Below, piece by piece: positions 16,617-25,403 of a stretch of DNA of 64,000 nt. The translations under genes were made by a program, and so were the position numbers. The DNA is from JADJSS01 sp046329815 (lineage in GTDB: Bacteria > Bacteroidota > Bacteroidia > Chitinophagales > JADIYW01): assembly GCA_046329815.1 (NCBI GenBank), contig JAXLTY010000002.1, forward strand, positions 992,001-1,056,000, read 5' to 3'. The notes beneath the pieces were generated by a model that saw nothing but the letters and a program-made list of their open reading frames with translations, was not told the origin of the DNA and searched no databases. The stretch's first letter is position 1. Every line of letters starts with the position of its first letter.

Positions 16617-17792
16617 ATGAGCGACTCAAAACGATACGATCTGCGTGGTGTTTCTGCAACCAAAGACGATGTGCACGCAGCGATCAAAAACACCGACAAA
16701 GGTTTATTTCCAAATGCATTCTGTAAGATCTATCCTGATTTTTTAGGAAATGATACTGATTATTGTAATATCATACACGCAGATGGCGCCGGCACGAAAA
16801 GTGTTTTGGCCTATATGTATTGGAAAGAAACCGGTGATCTTTCGGTATGGAAAGGCATAGCGCAAGATGCGATCGTGATGAATACGGATGATTTGATCTG
16901 TGTTGGCGCAACTTCAAATTATTTATTATCATCAATCATTAACCGAAACAAGCATTTGATTCCTGGCGAAGTGATCAAAGCTATCATTGACGGAACCAAC
17001 GAAGTAATTGAATTATTAAACCAGCACGACGTGGCGATTCATGCGATGGGCGGCGAAACCGCTGATGTCGGCGATACCGTTCGCACGGTTATTGTCGATG
17101 CTGTAATGACTGCACGATTGAAACGCAGTGCTGTTATTTCTAATGAAAATATTGGCGATAAAAATATCATAGTTGGCTTGAGTTCATACGGACAAGCAAC
17201 TTACGAAACCCAATACAACGGCGGAATGGGCAGCAATGGACTGACTTCTGCACGACATGATGTTTTTTCAAAAATATATGCGGAAAAATATACGGAATGC
17301 TTTGATCCAAATACACCAATTGATCTGGTGTACAGCGGAACAAAATTACTGACCGACAAGATTGAAGGTTCGCCGTTAGATGCCGGAAAATTGGTCTTAT
17401 CGCCTACCAGAACCTACGCGCCTGTTATCAATAAAATTATTGAAACTATTGGTTCGGAAAACATCAATGGAATGATTCATTGCAGTGGCGGCGCACAGAC
17501 AAAAATTTTGCATTACATAGATAATCTGCACATCGTAAAGAACAATTTATTTGCGGTTCCGCCGTTATTCAAATTAATCCAGGAAGAAAGTAAAACGGAT
17601 TGGAAAGAAATGTACCAGGTATTTAATTGCGGACACAGAATGGAATTGTATGTTGATGAAAAATTTGCTTCTGAAATTATTTCGATTTCAAAATCATTTG
17701 GCGTTGATGCACAAATTATTGGTTATGTGGAAAATGCAGATAAAAAACAGTTGACCATTCAAAGCGAGAAAGGTAATTTTGTCTATTCATAA
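16617..17792 (+). CDS. purM: Phosphoribosylformylglycinamidine cyclo-ligase (AIR synthase)
   Basis: A 391-residue PurM-family enzyme that closes FGAM to AIR with ATP in de novo purine synthesis. The N-terminal signature is HADGAGTKSV (residues 55-62), then QDAIVMNTDDLICVGA, GGETADVGD and GLTSARHDV near the ATP site. It is longer than the roughly 345 residues of E. coli PurM, as is common in Bacteroidota. No other purine gene is adjacent. An AIR-synthase-related protein of other function is the alternative, but the motif set fits PurM. Confidence 0.88.
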   Translation: MSDSKRYDLRGVSATKDDVHAAIKNTDKGLFPNAFCKIYPDFLGNDTDYCNIIHADGAGTKSVLAYMYWKETGDLSVWKGIAQDAIVMNTDDLICVGATSNYLLSSIINRNKHLIPGEVIKAIIDGTNEVIELLNQHDVAIHAMGGETADVGDTVRTVIVDAVMTARLKRSAVISNENIGDKNIIVGLSSYGQATYETQYNGGMGSNGLTSARHDVFSKIYAEKYTECFDPNTPIDLVYSGTKLLTDKIEGSPLDAGKLVLSPTRTYAPVINKIIETIGSENINGMIHCSGGAQTKILHYIDNLHIVKNNLFAVPPLFKLIQEESKTDWKEMYQVFNCGHRMELYVDEKFASEIISISKSFGVDAQIIGYVENADKKQLTIQSEKGNFVYS

Positions 17793-17801
17793 TTAACGGC
17801 T

Positions 17802-18275
17802 ATGCCAATTATTAACATTACTACAGAAATAAACGCACCGATTGAAACCTGTTTCGATCTGTCTCGCAGTATTGACCTGCATGCAAAATCCATGCAGCAC
17901 ACAGACGAAAGTGCGATTGCCGGCAAAACCAAAGGATTGATCGAGAAAGATGAATTTGTAACCTGGCAAGCGAAACATTTTGGTATTACTCAATACCTCA
18001 CTTCTAAAATTTCCGACTATAATCGTCCATTCATTTTCAGAGACGAACAAACGAAAGGTATTTTTAATTTCTTTAAGCACGATCATATTTTTGAAGTGAA
18101 AGATGGCAAAACCATCATGACTGATGTGTTTAATTATCAATCGCCGTTTGGTATTTTTGGTAAAATAGCTGATTTTCTTTTCCTGAAAAAATATATGACG
18201 AATCTTTTGATCATTCGAAATAAAGTCATCAAAGAATTTGCAGAAAGCGACAAATGGAAAACTGTTTTGAATTAA
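17802..18275 (+). CDS. SRPBCC-family (START-like) protein
   Basis: A 157-residue protein with the helix-grip pattern of SRPBCC ligand-binding proteins. It begins with strand INITTEINAPIETCFDLSRS, has a central RDEQTKGIFNFFKHDHIF, and a long amphipathic C-terminal helix. Relatives are annotated as cell-division inhibitor-like or polyketide cyclase-like, but no ligand is known. It lies 9 nt after purM on the same strand. Confidence 0.82.
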   Translation: MPIINITTEINAPIETCFDLSRSIDLHAKSMQHTDESAIAGKTKGLIEKDEFVTWQAKHFGITQYLTSKISDYNRPFIFRDEQTKGIFNFFKHDHIFEVKDGKTIMTDVFNYQSPFGIFGKIADFLFLKKYMTNLLIIRNKVIKEFAESDKWKTVLN

Positions 18276-18308
18276 AATTATTCCAATAGATTTTTCTATT
18301 TTTACAGC

Positions 18309-19022
18309 ATGACGCGTCTTTCTGTAAACCTGAATAAAATAGCACTAATTCGAAATTCTCGTGGCAGTAATTATCCTGATTTGATTGAAGTTGCGAAAGA
18401 TTGCGAACGTTTCGGCGCGCAAGGAATTACAGTGCATCCAAGACCAGACGAACGTCATTGCAAGTTTTCAGATCTGCAACCTTTAAAAGATATTTGTACG
18501 ACTGAGTTCAATATTGAAGGTTTTCCGGACGATCATTTTATGCAGGAAGTCATTAAAGTAAAACCGCATCAGAGTACGCTGGTTCCTGATAATCCGACCC
18601 AAATCACTTCTGATCATGGCTGGAACACGATCAACCATTTTGATTTTTTAAAAGAACGAATTGCGACTTTACAACAAAACGGCATTCGTGTTTCTTTATT
18701 TATCGATCCGGTTGCAGAACTGATTGAACATGCAGCAAAAGCTGGTGCTGACAGAATTGAATATTACACCGGACCTTATGCAAAAGATTATTCCAAAAAT
18801 CCGGAAGCAGCTATTAAAGAAATCGCAGCAACCTGTAAAATTGCTGTCGATTGCGGACTTGGAATCAATGCAGGTCACGATTTGAATTTAAATAATCTGA
18901 AATACTTAAAAGAAAATCTGCCGCAGTTAGATGAAGTTTCGATTGGACATGCTTTGATCTGTGATTCAATTTATTTAGGTTTGGAAAATACGATTCGATT
19001 GTACTTAAATCAGTTAAGATAA
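18309..19022 (+). CDS. pdxJ: Pyridoxine 5'-phosphate synthase
   Basis: A 237-residue TIM-barrel enzyme that condenses 1-deoxyxylulose 5-phosphate with aminoacetone phosphate to give pyridoxine phosphate, in the DXP-dependent vitamin B6 pathway. It starts MTRLSVNLNKIALIRN, has the phosphate and substrate loop HPRPDERH (residues 43-50), and ends with the DEVSIGHAL segment typical of PdxJ. A near-consensus -7 box, TATTTTTA, ends 5 nt before the ATG, suggesting a leaderless message. Confidence 0.95.
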   Translation: MTRLSVNLNKIALIRNSRGSNYPDLIEVAKDCERFGAQGITVHPRPDERHCKFSDLQPLKDICTTEFNIEGFPDDHFMQEVIKVKPHQSTLVPDNPTQITSDHGWNTINHFDFLKERIATLQQNGIRVSLFIDPVAELIEHAAKAGADRIEYYTGPYAKDYSKNPEAAIKEIAATCKIAVDCGLGINAGHDLNLNNLKYLKENLPQLDEVSIGHALICDSIYLGLENTIRLYLNQLR

Positions 19023-19028
19023 AAATAA

Positions 19029-19094
19029 TATCACAGAGAACACAAAGTTATAACAGCGTTTCATATTCCTATCTCTGTGTAACTCTGTGAAACC
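19029..19094. repeat. Imperfect palindrome of the CACAGAG/CTCTGTG type
   Basis: The arms TCACAGAG (19031-19038) and CTCTGTGA (19083-19090) pair, with further pairing inward (CAC/GTG). The same family of intergenic palindrome occurs at 40169-40233, where it is perfect over 16 bp. Such CACAGAG-rich palindromes are a familiar dispersed repeat in Bacteroidota genomes. Confidence 0.65.
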
Positions 19095-19130
19095 ATAAAA
19101 AAAGCCGTCTCACTTAAAATGAAACGGCTT
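19094..19130 (-). terminator. Rho-independent terminator of ndk
   Basis: Read on the minus strand, AAGCCGT and ACGGCTT form a stem around a 15-nt loop and are followed by a run of T. It lies just beyond the ndk stop. Confidence 0.8.
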
Positions 19131-19155
19131 AACATATATAAAGAAAATTAAAATA

Positions 19156-19575
19156 TTAGAATCTTTCTAAACCTGAAAAGAAGAAATTGCCTTCGATCGC
19201 AGCATTTTCGTCTGAATCAGAACCGTGAACAGCGTTCTCACCGATTGATTTCGCGAAACGTTTACGGATCGTTCCTTCTTCAGCTTGTGCCGGATTGGTA
19301 GCGCCAATCAATTTACGGAAATCTTCAACAGCATTGTCTTTTTCCAAAATTGCAGCAACGATTGGTCCGCGGCTCATGAATTCTACCAATTCACCATAAA
19401 AAGGACGCTCTTTGTGTATTTCATAAAAAATACCAGCTTGTTCAGCCGATAATTTAGTGTATTTCATCGCTATTATCTTGAAACCTGCTTCGGTCATCAT
19501 CGCTAAAATTGAACCTGTGTTATTTGCTTCCACAGCATCCGGTTTGATCATCGTAAAAGTTCTGTTTGTTGCCAT
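19156..19575 (-). CDS. ndk: Nucleoside diphosphate kinase
   Basis: A 139-residue enzyme that transfers phosphate from ATP to NDPs through a phosphohistidine. The catalytic His117 is in NAVHGSDS, the nucleotide-binding FTMIKPDAV is at the start, and RPFYGELVEFM is in the middle. Length is normal. It is transcribed alone, with a -7 box 18 nt upstream and its own terminator. Confidence 0.97.
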   Translation of the reverse strand: MATNRTFTMIKPDAVEANNTGSILAMMTEAGFKIIAMKYTKLSAEQAGIFYEIHKERPFYGELVEFMSRGPIVAAILEKDNAVEDFRKLIGATNPAQAEEGTIRKRFAKSIGENAVHGSDSDENAAIEGNFFFSGLERF

Positions 19576-19592
19576 TTGTCTGATTTTTAGTG

Positions 19593-19600
19593 CAAAATTA
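19593..19600 (-). promoter_or_regulatory. -7 box of ndk
   Basis: On the minus strand TAATTTTG fits TAnnTTTG and lies 17 nt before the ndk start codon. No clear -33 element was found. Confidence 0.45.
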
Positions 19601-19693
19601 GTTATTAGTTGTTGGTTATTAGTGATTCGTATGAATATTTACTATAAATTAATGTAAATCCTATCTCACTTTCACTTTCATTCTCACATTCAC

Positions 19694-19701
19694 TATATTT
19701 G
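19694..19701 (+). promoter_or_regulatory. -7 box giving a near-leaderless mRNA for nrnA
   Basis: TATATTTG is a perfect -7 box whose last base lies 8 nt before the ATG at 19709, so the transcript would have almost no 5' leader. Confidence 0.5.
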
Positions 19702-19708
19702 TCCAATC

Positions 19709-20719
19709 ATGGAAAACATTGCATCATTACAGGAATTTTTAGCTGAACCGAAAAATATTATCATCACTACGCATCAAAAACCAGACGGCGACGCGATGGG
19801 TTCGTCGCTGGCATTATATAATTATTTAATTGAATTTGGACATACGATCCATGTCATTTCACCGACTGAATTTCCGCATTACTTTGGCTATTTACCGAAT
19901 TGCGATAACATATTGAACTATTTGGAAAATCCAAGTTTAAGTCAAATCGCGATCGCAGAAGCTGATATTATTTTTTGTTTAGATTTTAATGATTTGAGCA
20001 GAATTGAACCTTTGAATGAATTTATTTTAAAAAATGAAAAAGCGAAATTAGTTTTAATTGACCACCATTTGCATCCGAATATAAATGCTGAATGGCAACT
20101 GCACGATGTAAAAGCATCTTCTACTTGTGAGCTCATTTATCGTTTTTTTGAAGTCTATGATAAAGACTATGTTCCGACAAAAGATGTTGCAATTTGTTTG
20201 TACACCGGAATTTTAACCGACACAGGCAGTTTCTCTAATGGCGCGACGAACAAAAAAGTGTTTGAAATAGCTGCGCGTTTAATGGATTGCGGTTTGAACA
20301 TTATTGAAGTACAGGAACAATTGAATCAAAATGGACGTGAAGAAAAGTTGCGCTTTTTAGGCAATGCACTCTACAGAAATATGATTATTCGCGAAGATAT
20401 TGGCGTTGGAATTATTGTAGTCGATAAAAAAGATGCGTATCGTTTCAACTTGCAAACCGGCGACACCGAAGGTTTGGTGAATTATCCGTTGACGATTAAA
20501 GATGTAAAAGTGGCTGTATTGTTAAAACAGGAACCGAAAATCATCAAACTTTCTTTCAGAAGCAAAGGTACTATTTCTGTCGAAAAGATTTGTCGTGAAA
20601 ATTTTGAAGGCGGCGGACACCGCAACGCTTCCGGCGGAAAATCGTTTCTAACCATTGATGAAACGATCGAAAAAATATTATCCATCTTAGAAAAAGAAAA
20701 ATTGCACGAGCAAGTGTAA
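19709..20719 (+). CDS. nrnA: DHH-family nanoRNase / pAp phosphatase
   Basis: A 336-residue DHH/DHHA1 phosphoesterase of the NrnA type, which degrades nanoRNA and removes the 3' phosphate of pAp. Metal-binding motifs are HQKPDGDAMG (His22, Asp26, Asp28), LDFND and IDHH (Asp118-His119-His120). The DHHA1 domain ends with GGGHRNASGG (301-310), the substrate-binding loop. Length fits NrnA. It is followed after 32 nt by a helicase gene on the same strand. Confidence 0.9.
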   Translation: MENIASLQEFLAEPKNIIITTHQKPDGDAMGSSLALYNYLIEFGHTIHVISPTEFPHYFGYLPNCDNILNYLENPSLSQIAIAEADIIFCLDFNDLSRIEPLNEFILKNEKAKLVLIDHHLHPNINAEWQLHDVKASSTCELIYRFFEVYDKDYVPTKDVAICLYTGILTDTGSFSNGATNKKVFEIAARLMDCGLNIIEVQEQLNQNGREEKLRFLGNALYRNMIIREDIGVGIIVVDKKDAYRFNLQTGDTEGLVNYPLTIKDVKVAVLLKQEPKIIKLSFRSKGTISVEKICRENFEGGGHRNASGGKSFLTIDETIEKILSILEKEKLHEQV

Positions 20720-20751
20720 TACAATATCTTTTCATTTTCACTTCTCAAAAA

Positions 20752-23625
20752 ATGAGCTTAAAAGCAAAGCCAACATCTAAGATAGGATTTTGTCTGCATC
20801 CTGAAAATTGCATGTCGTATTTCGATATTTTCAGTATTTTAGTCGTTGAAAAAAATGATAAGTTCACCAATTTTCACAAAGAAAAATTAGACGCGAACAA
20901 GTTAAATTCGTTATACAAAAAGCTAGATCCGAAAGCATATCAGACATTTGATAAATTCACAACTGAACACATAAAATTTCGATTAAGCGAACAAACGAAA
21001 ATTTTTAAGAAACAACAATCCGGTTCATCGCTGGAAAATTATCTGCAAAAAGCGTTCACACGTGAAATTTATGAATCGGCAAAAGAGTTGCTTTCTGTTC
21101 AGGAAAATACTGCTGTTTATCATCGCATCATCAATCCGAAAACAGGCAATTATTTAATTACGAATTGTCGTTTTTCGGAAAGCAAACCAGTGCTTTCTTT
21201 TGAAGTGATTCAATTAATTAGCGGTACTTTAGCCGTACAGGTTTTTGTTGAAATCGATAACGAAAAAACAGAGATCAGCCACTTCAATCATCATGTATTT
21301 TTGTTGGAAAAAGAAAATGTTTATTATTTTCTAAACATCGAAGATGCTATATTTTTAAGCACTTTAGAGAAATTACCGTTAGCAAAATACGGCGCTGATC
21401 CTGCTTTGTTTATGCAGCATGTCGTGAAACGCATTGAACAAAAATATACTATTGACAAACATGATTTTTTTGAGAAAAAGATCATTGAAACAACGCCTGT
21501 TAACTGCGTGTATTTAAGTGAAGTCAACAGCGGCTCGTTTCTAATGATCACACCACAATGGAAATACGATGATATTTCTGTAGAAGGCAGTTTTAATGAC
21601 GTACATGAAACAACAATAAACGGAGAAATTTACTGTGTGCAACGCAACCAACAAGCGGAAACAGATTTTGTAAAAGACATCAAAAACACGCATCCGAATT
21701 TTGCCAAGCAAATGAACAGCTATTTCTATTTGCCGTTTGATGAAGCAAAAAAGAAGAACTGGTTTTTAAAATTCTATCATCAGTTGTTAGATAAAAACAT
21801 CGAGCTAATTGGTATGGATATGCTGCAGCATTTCCGGTATTCACCGTTTCCTGTTGAAACCAATTTTGAACAAATACAAACACTCCAAAACTTAATTACA
21901 GCAAAGCTTTCCGTGAGTTTTGGTGAAGAAAAAGTACCGCTGAATGAGTTGCAAAAAACCTTATTCAATCATCAGCGTTCTGTTTTATTGAAAGATAATT
22001 CTATCGGCATTTTAGATGATGATTGGATGGCACAATATGCCACGATTATCAAACATAGTAAAATAGATAAAGACAATATTACTATTCCGAAATGGCTGCT
22101 GATGCAAACCGAAGAAATCAGCAAATTACAGCAGCTAAAATTTGTGATCGATAACAATTGGTGGCAAAAATGGAAGACATGGCAGCAAATCGATGAACAA
22201 TTATATGAGTTGCCAACCTCAATAAATGCTACGCTTCGCGCCTATCAGCACAAAGGTTATGAATGGTTACGCCTGTTGAGTGAAATGGGTGCCGGTGCAT
22301 GTTTAGCTGATGACATGGGTTTGGGAAAAACGATTCAAACGATTTGTTTTATTGCATCACAATACGAAAAAAATCCAGACGATAAATTCATTATTGTTTG
22401 TCCGAGTTCATTGATTTATAACTGGAAAACAGAATTGGAAAAATTCTTTCCAACAATAAAAACCTATGTGCATTATGGCGCACAACGCAAGTTCGATAAC
22501 TTCTTTAAAGAAGATGCGCACATTTTAATTACACCATATTCTACCTTACGCGTTGATGTGGAATTGATAAAATCTATATTCTGGAACACCATTGTGCTGG
22601 ATGAAAGTCATAACATCAAAACGCTGTACGCACAGGCAACAAAAGCAGTTTACGAAGTAATTGCAAAAAATAAGATTGCATTAAGCGGCACACCAATTAT
22701 GAATAATACATTTGATTTGTATGCACAGTTGAATTATTTATTGCCGTCATTTTTAGGCACGCAGGAATTTTTCAGAAATGAATATGCGTTACCAATCGAT
22801 CGCAACAGAAGCCAAGAAAAAATGGATGCGCTAGCCAAACTCACTGCGCCATTTATATTAAGAAGAACCAAGCAACAAGTAGCAACCGACTTACCGGAAA
22901 AAACAGAACTGACACTTTGGTGTGAAATGAACAGCGAACAACGAGAAGCGTATGAAACCATCAAATCGCAGATCAAAAAAAGTATTTTTCTAAATATAAA
23001 GAATGAAGGTTTAGGCAAAAGTAAGTTATCTATTTTACAAGGCATCATCAAGCTGCGGCAAATCTGTTGTTCGCCGACTTTGCTGAACAACAAAGAAATT
23101 CAAACTACTGAATCCATAAAAATAGAAATGCTGATGGAAGAAATTCTGAACAACTTATCGAACAATAAAGTGCTGGTGTTTTCGCAGTTTAAAGGCATGC
23201 TGCATTTGATTGCTGATGAGTTGCGTAAGAACAAAATTTCATTTTATCATTTTGATGGTGATACTGCTGTTGCTGAACGTCAGGAACTGGTTGCACAATT
23301 TCAACAGGAAGATAATAAAGTCAATGTATTTTTAATGAGTTTAAAAACCGGAAATGCCGGCATTAACTTAACCGCTGCAGACTATGTTTTTCTGGTCGAT
23401 CCGTGGTGGAACACTGCTGTGCAGCAACAAGCCATTGACCGAACACATCGTATCGGACAAACCAAAAATGTGTTCGCTTACAAGATGATCTGCAAAGATA
23501 CGATCGAAGAAAAGATCATTCAAATTCAAAACAAAAAGCAACAAACTTCAGATGCAATCATTGTAGAAGATGAAAACTTTGTAAAGAATCTGACACAAGA
23601 AGATATTGCATTCTTGTTTGATTAA
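20752..23625 (+). CDS. SNF2-family helicase-like ATPase
   Basis: A 957-residue Swi2/Snf2-type DNA translocase. The first 490 or so residues are family-specific without a recognised motif. Then come the ATPase lobes: Walker A ADDMGLGKT (about 519-527), Walker B in the form DESH (about 617), SGTPIMNN, and the C-terminal lobe with VFSQFKGM and motif VI THRIGQ. The family remodels protein-DNA complexes; the bacterial role is usually unclear. No methyltransferase or nuclease partner is adjacent, so it does not look like a defence island component. Confidence 0.9.
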   Translation: MSLKAKPTSKIGFCLHPENCMSYFDIFSILVVEKNDKFTNFHKEKLDANKLNSLYKKLDPKAYQTFDKFTTEHIKFRLSEQTKIFKKQQSGSSLENYLQKAFTREIYESAKELLSVQENTAVYHRIINPKTGNYLITNCRFSESKPVLSFEVIQLISGTLAVQVFVEIDNEKTEISHFNHHVFLLEKENVYYFLNIEDAIFLSTLEKLPLAKYGADPALFMQHVVKRIEQKYTIDKHDFFEKKIIETTPVNCVYLSEVNSGSFLMITPQWKYDDISVEGSFNDVHETTINGEIYCVQRNQQAETDFVKDIKNTHPNFAKQMNSYFYLPFDEAKKKNWFLKFYHQLLDKNIELIGMDMLQHFRYSPFPVETNFEQIQTLQNLITAKLSVSFGEEKVPLNELQKTLFNHQRSVLLKDNSIGILDDDWMAQYATIIKHSKIDKDNITIPKWLLMQTEEISKLQQLKFVIDNNWWQKWKTWQQIDEQLYELPTSINATLRAYQHKGYEWLRLLSEMGAGACLADDMGLGKTIQTICFIASQYEKNPDDKFIIVCPSSLIYNWKTELEKFFPTIKTYVHYGAQRKFDNFFKEDAHILITPYSTLRVDVELIKSIFWNTIVLDESHNIKTLYAQATKAVYEVIAKNKIALSGTPIMNNTFDLYAQLNYLLPSFLGTQEFFRNEYALPIDRNRSQEKMDALAKLTAPFILRRTKQQVATDLPEKTELTLWCEMNSEQREAYETIKSQIKKSIFLNIKNEGLGKSKLSILQGIIKLRQICCSPTLLNNKEIQTTESIKIEMLMEEILNNLSNNKVLVFSQFKGMLHLIADELRKNKISFYHFDGDTAVAERQELVAQFQQEDNKVNVFLMSLKTGNAGINLTAADYVFLVDPWWNTAVQQQAIDRTHRIGQTKNVFAYKMICKDTIEEKIIQIQNKKQQTSDAIIVEDENFVKNLTQEDIAFLFD

Positions 23626-23663
23626 AAAAAACGGTTTGCATAACGCAAACCATTTTCTTAAAA
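23623..23663. terminator. Bidirectional terminator between helicase and Tudor-like gene
   Basis: GGTTTGC (23633-23639) pairs with GCAAACC (23645-23651) around loop ATAAC. The minus-strand side is followed by eight T residues and so ends the 23673-24500 gene. The plus side has ATTTTCTT, a weaker tract, serving the helicase gene. Confidence 0.8.
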
Positions 23664-23672
23664 TATTTTTCA

Positions 23673-24500
23673 CTAAAACTTTATTCTATCAACAGCAACC
23701 CATTCATCAGAAGTGTTGCTCCAGCCATCGTAATGAATAAAATATTTTTTTGCTTTGTCGTTAATTTGCATAATCGTTGCATCATACCAAGTTCCATTCC
23801 AAGATGCTTTAATTTTGCGTCCTAACACTTTGCTGTTGCGAACTCTGTCAGGTGTTACCACTTCATCAAACGCAGCCGACAAACCGGTGTAGCGCACTTT
23901 ATAATTGCCATTTGACACTTCTAAAATTGTTGCAGGCATCCATTTTGAGCCAAAAATCACCTGTACTTTCTCACCTTTCAAATAAGTATTTGTCGGCGCT
24001 GAGTTATAAGTGTTGATCGTTACTGTAGTCGGCTTATTAATGAATATCGTATCAATTTTTCCCTTATAAACAGTATCTGTTCTTCCTTTTGTTAGAACTG
24101 TAACTGTATCGCGTTTAAACGCATAAACCGTGTCCGTTTTATTTCTCAATATCGTAACCACATCTGCTATGTTGTATTTATAAACTGTATCAATTTTTGA
24201 TCGAAGAATAGTAACCGTATCACGTTTATAGGTGTAAACTGTATCAATTTTAGTTACTAAAAAATGAGCTGTGTCATTTTTATTCGGACTCAGAAACATT
24301 ACTGTACTTGCAGGCACTACTTCATCAGCTAAAAACCAGGCATCATAATCAACCAAATAATTTCCGTTGCTGTAGCTAATTAATTTTCCCGGTTCCCATT
24401 TTCCGTCTTTGTTAATTTGAATTCTGTCACCGGTTTTTTGTGCAAAAATATTGGTTGAAACAACAGATAACAGTAATAAAAAGTAGAAATGTTTTTTCAT
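23673..24500 (-). CDS. Exported protein with three Tudor/agenet-like modules and a tandem DTVY repeat
   Basis: A 275-residue exported protein (signal peptide 1-20, ending in IFA). Three small modules of Tudor/agenet-like shape are visible at about 24-63, 176-220 and 227-275. Each runs W-x-P/D-(A/G), then a strand, NGNY or KKYF, and a D/E-rich end (LADEVVP, FDEVVTPDRV, SDEWVAVDRI). Between the first and second lies a tandem repeat of about 18-19 residues with DTVY at 86, 104, 123 and 142, each followed by a KRDTVTILR-like half. Such modules normally bind methylated peptides or nucleic acids inside cells; here they must act in the envelope. Function unknown. Confidence 0.82.
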   Translation of the reverse strand: MKKHFYFLLLLSVVSTNIFAQKTGDRIQINKDGKWEPGKLISYSNGNYLVDYDAWFLADEVVPASTVMFLSPNKNDTAHFLVTKIDTVYTYKRDTVTILRSKIDTVYKYNIADVVTILRNKTDTVYAFKRDTVTVLTKGRTDTVYKGKIDTIFINKPTTVTINTYNSAPTNTYLKGEKVQVIFGSKWMPATILEVSNGNYKVRYTGLSAAFDEVVTPDRVRNSKVLGRKIKASWNGTWYDATIMQINDKAKKYFIHYDGWSNTSDEWVAVDRIKF

Positions 24501-24666
24501 TATTATATTTTTAGAAGTAAGTAAATGTATTGAAACGAATTGATAAAAATAAATTTACGAATTAGATTTTTTAAAAATGTGTAACATTTTTCATGCCAAA
24601 AACAAGGATATAAAAATTTTAGTTTAATACAAGAATAATTATCTTAGTAGAATTATACACTATAAA

Positions 24667-25332
24667 ATGACGAAATTATTTTTATTTCCCGGTTTTGGTG
24701 AAGACACGTTTTGTTTCAATGAAATTACCTCGATGATTGATGGTTACAAATTTGTTCATGTTGATTATCGTCCGATTTTAGATAAATTTATTTTTCCGTT
24801 TATTACCGTAAAACAATTTGCAAAGCAACTCATTCAACACTACAACATTCAACCGAATGATAAAATAGTTGGTCATTCAATGGGTGGCTATTTCGCGTTT
24901 CAGATACGTGAAATGCAAGGCAATGAAATCTGCATGATCGCATCATTCAATGATCCGAAAAAACTCATTCATTTTGTGCCGAAAGTGCCACGCATTACTT
25001 TTTTAGCTTCGTTCACCGGTTTGGTAAAACAAGAATTTATAAAAAATTATATGCTCAACAGAGTTAAAGAAGAAAATTATAAAAAGATACTGTCGCAGAT
25101 TATGGATCATTTTCGTACGTTTTCCAACACGCAGTTGTCTTTGATGATGGAAATGAATTATCAACCAAAAATAAAATCCAGTTTACCAAATCCGCTTCGT
25201 ATTCACGACATCAAAGACAGAGTGGTTTCGCCACCGGACGAACCTTATATACAAATTGGCGGTGGCCATTTTTGTTTGAATTTATTTCCTGAAGAAACGG
25301 TAGCCGCTATGCAGGATTTTTTGAAAAACTAG
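24667..25332 (+). CDS. Alpha/beta hydrolase
   Basis: A 221-residue cytoplasmic hydrolase. It opens with LFLFPGFGED (oxyanion region), has the nucleophile elbow GHSMGG (Ser71), and a late IGGGHFCLN carrying the probable catalytic His near residue 203. It lacks a signal peptide. The substrate is unknown. The next gene, a desaturase, has its own promoter, so the two need not be cotranscribed. Confidence 0.85.
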   Translation: MTKLFLFPGFGEDTFCFNEITSMIDGYKFVHVDYRPILDKFIFPFITVKQFAKQLIQHYNIQPNDKIVGHSMGGYFAFQIREMQGNEICMIASFNDPKKLIHFVPKVPRITFLASFTGLVKQEFIKNYMLNRVKEENYKKILSQIMDHFRTFSNTQLSLMMEMNYQPKIKSSLPNPLRIHDIKDRVVSPPDEPYIQIGGGHFCLNLFPEETVAAMQDFLKN

Positions 25333-25390
25333 TCATTTTTTTTTAAAGAAAATTCTTTACTGAAGAATATCTGAAAAATACTCAAAATCG

Positions 25391-25398
25391 TATCTTTG
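25391..25398 (+). promoter_or_regulatory. -7 box giving a leaderless mRNA for the desaturase
   Basis: TATCTTTG ends 6 nt before the ATG at 25404, placing the predicted transcription start at or next to the start codon. Confidence 0.55.
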
Positions 25399-25403
25399 TA
25401 TTA

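Noticed and set aside
20752..23625. SNF2 helicase as part of a phage-defence system
   Set aside because: No nuclease, methyltransferase or other defence gene is adjacent; neighbours are nrnA and a Tudor-like exported protein.
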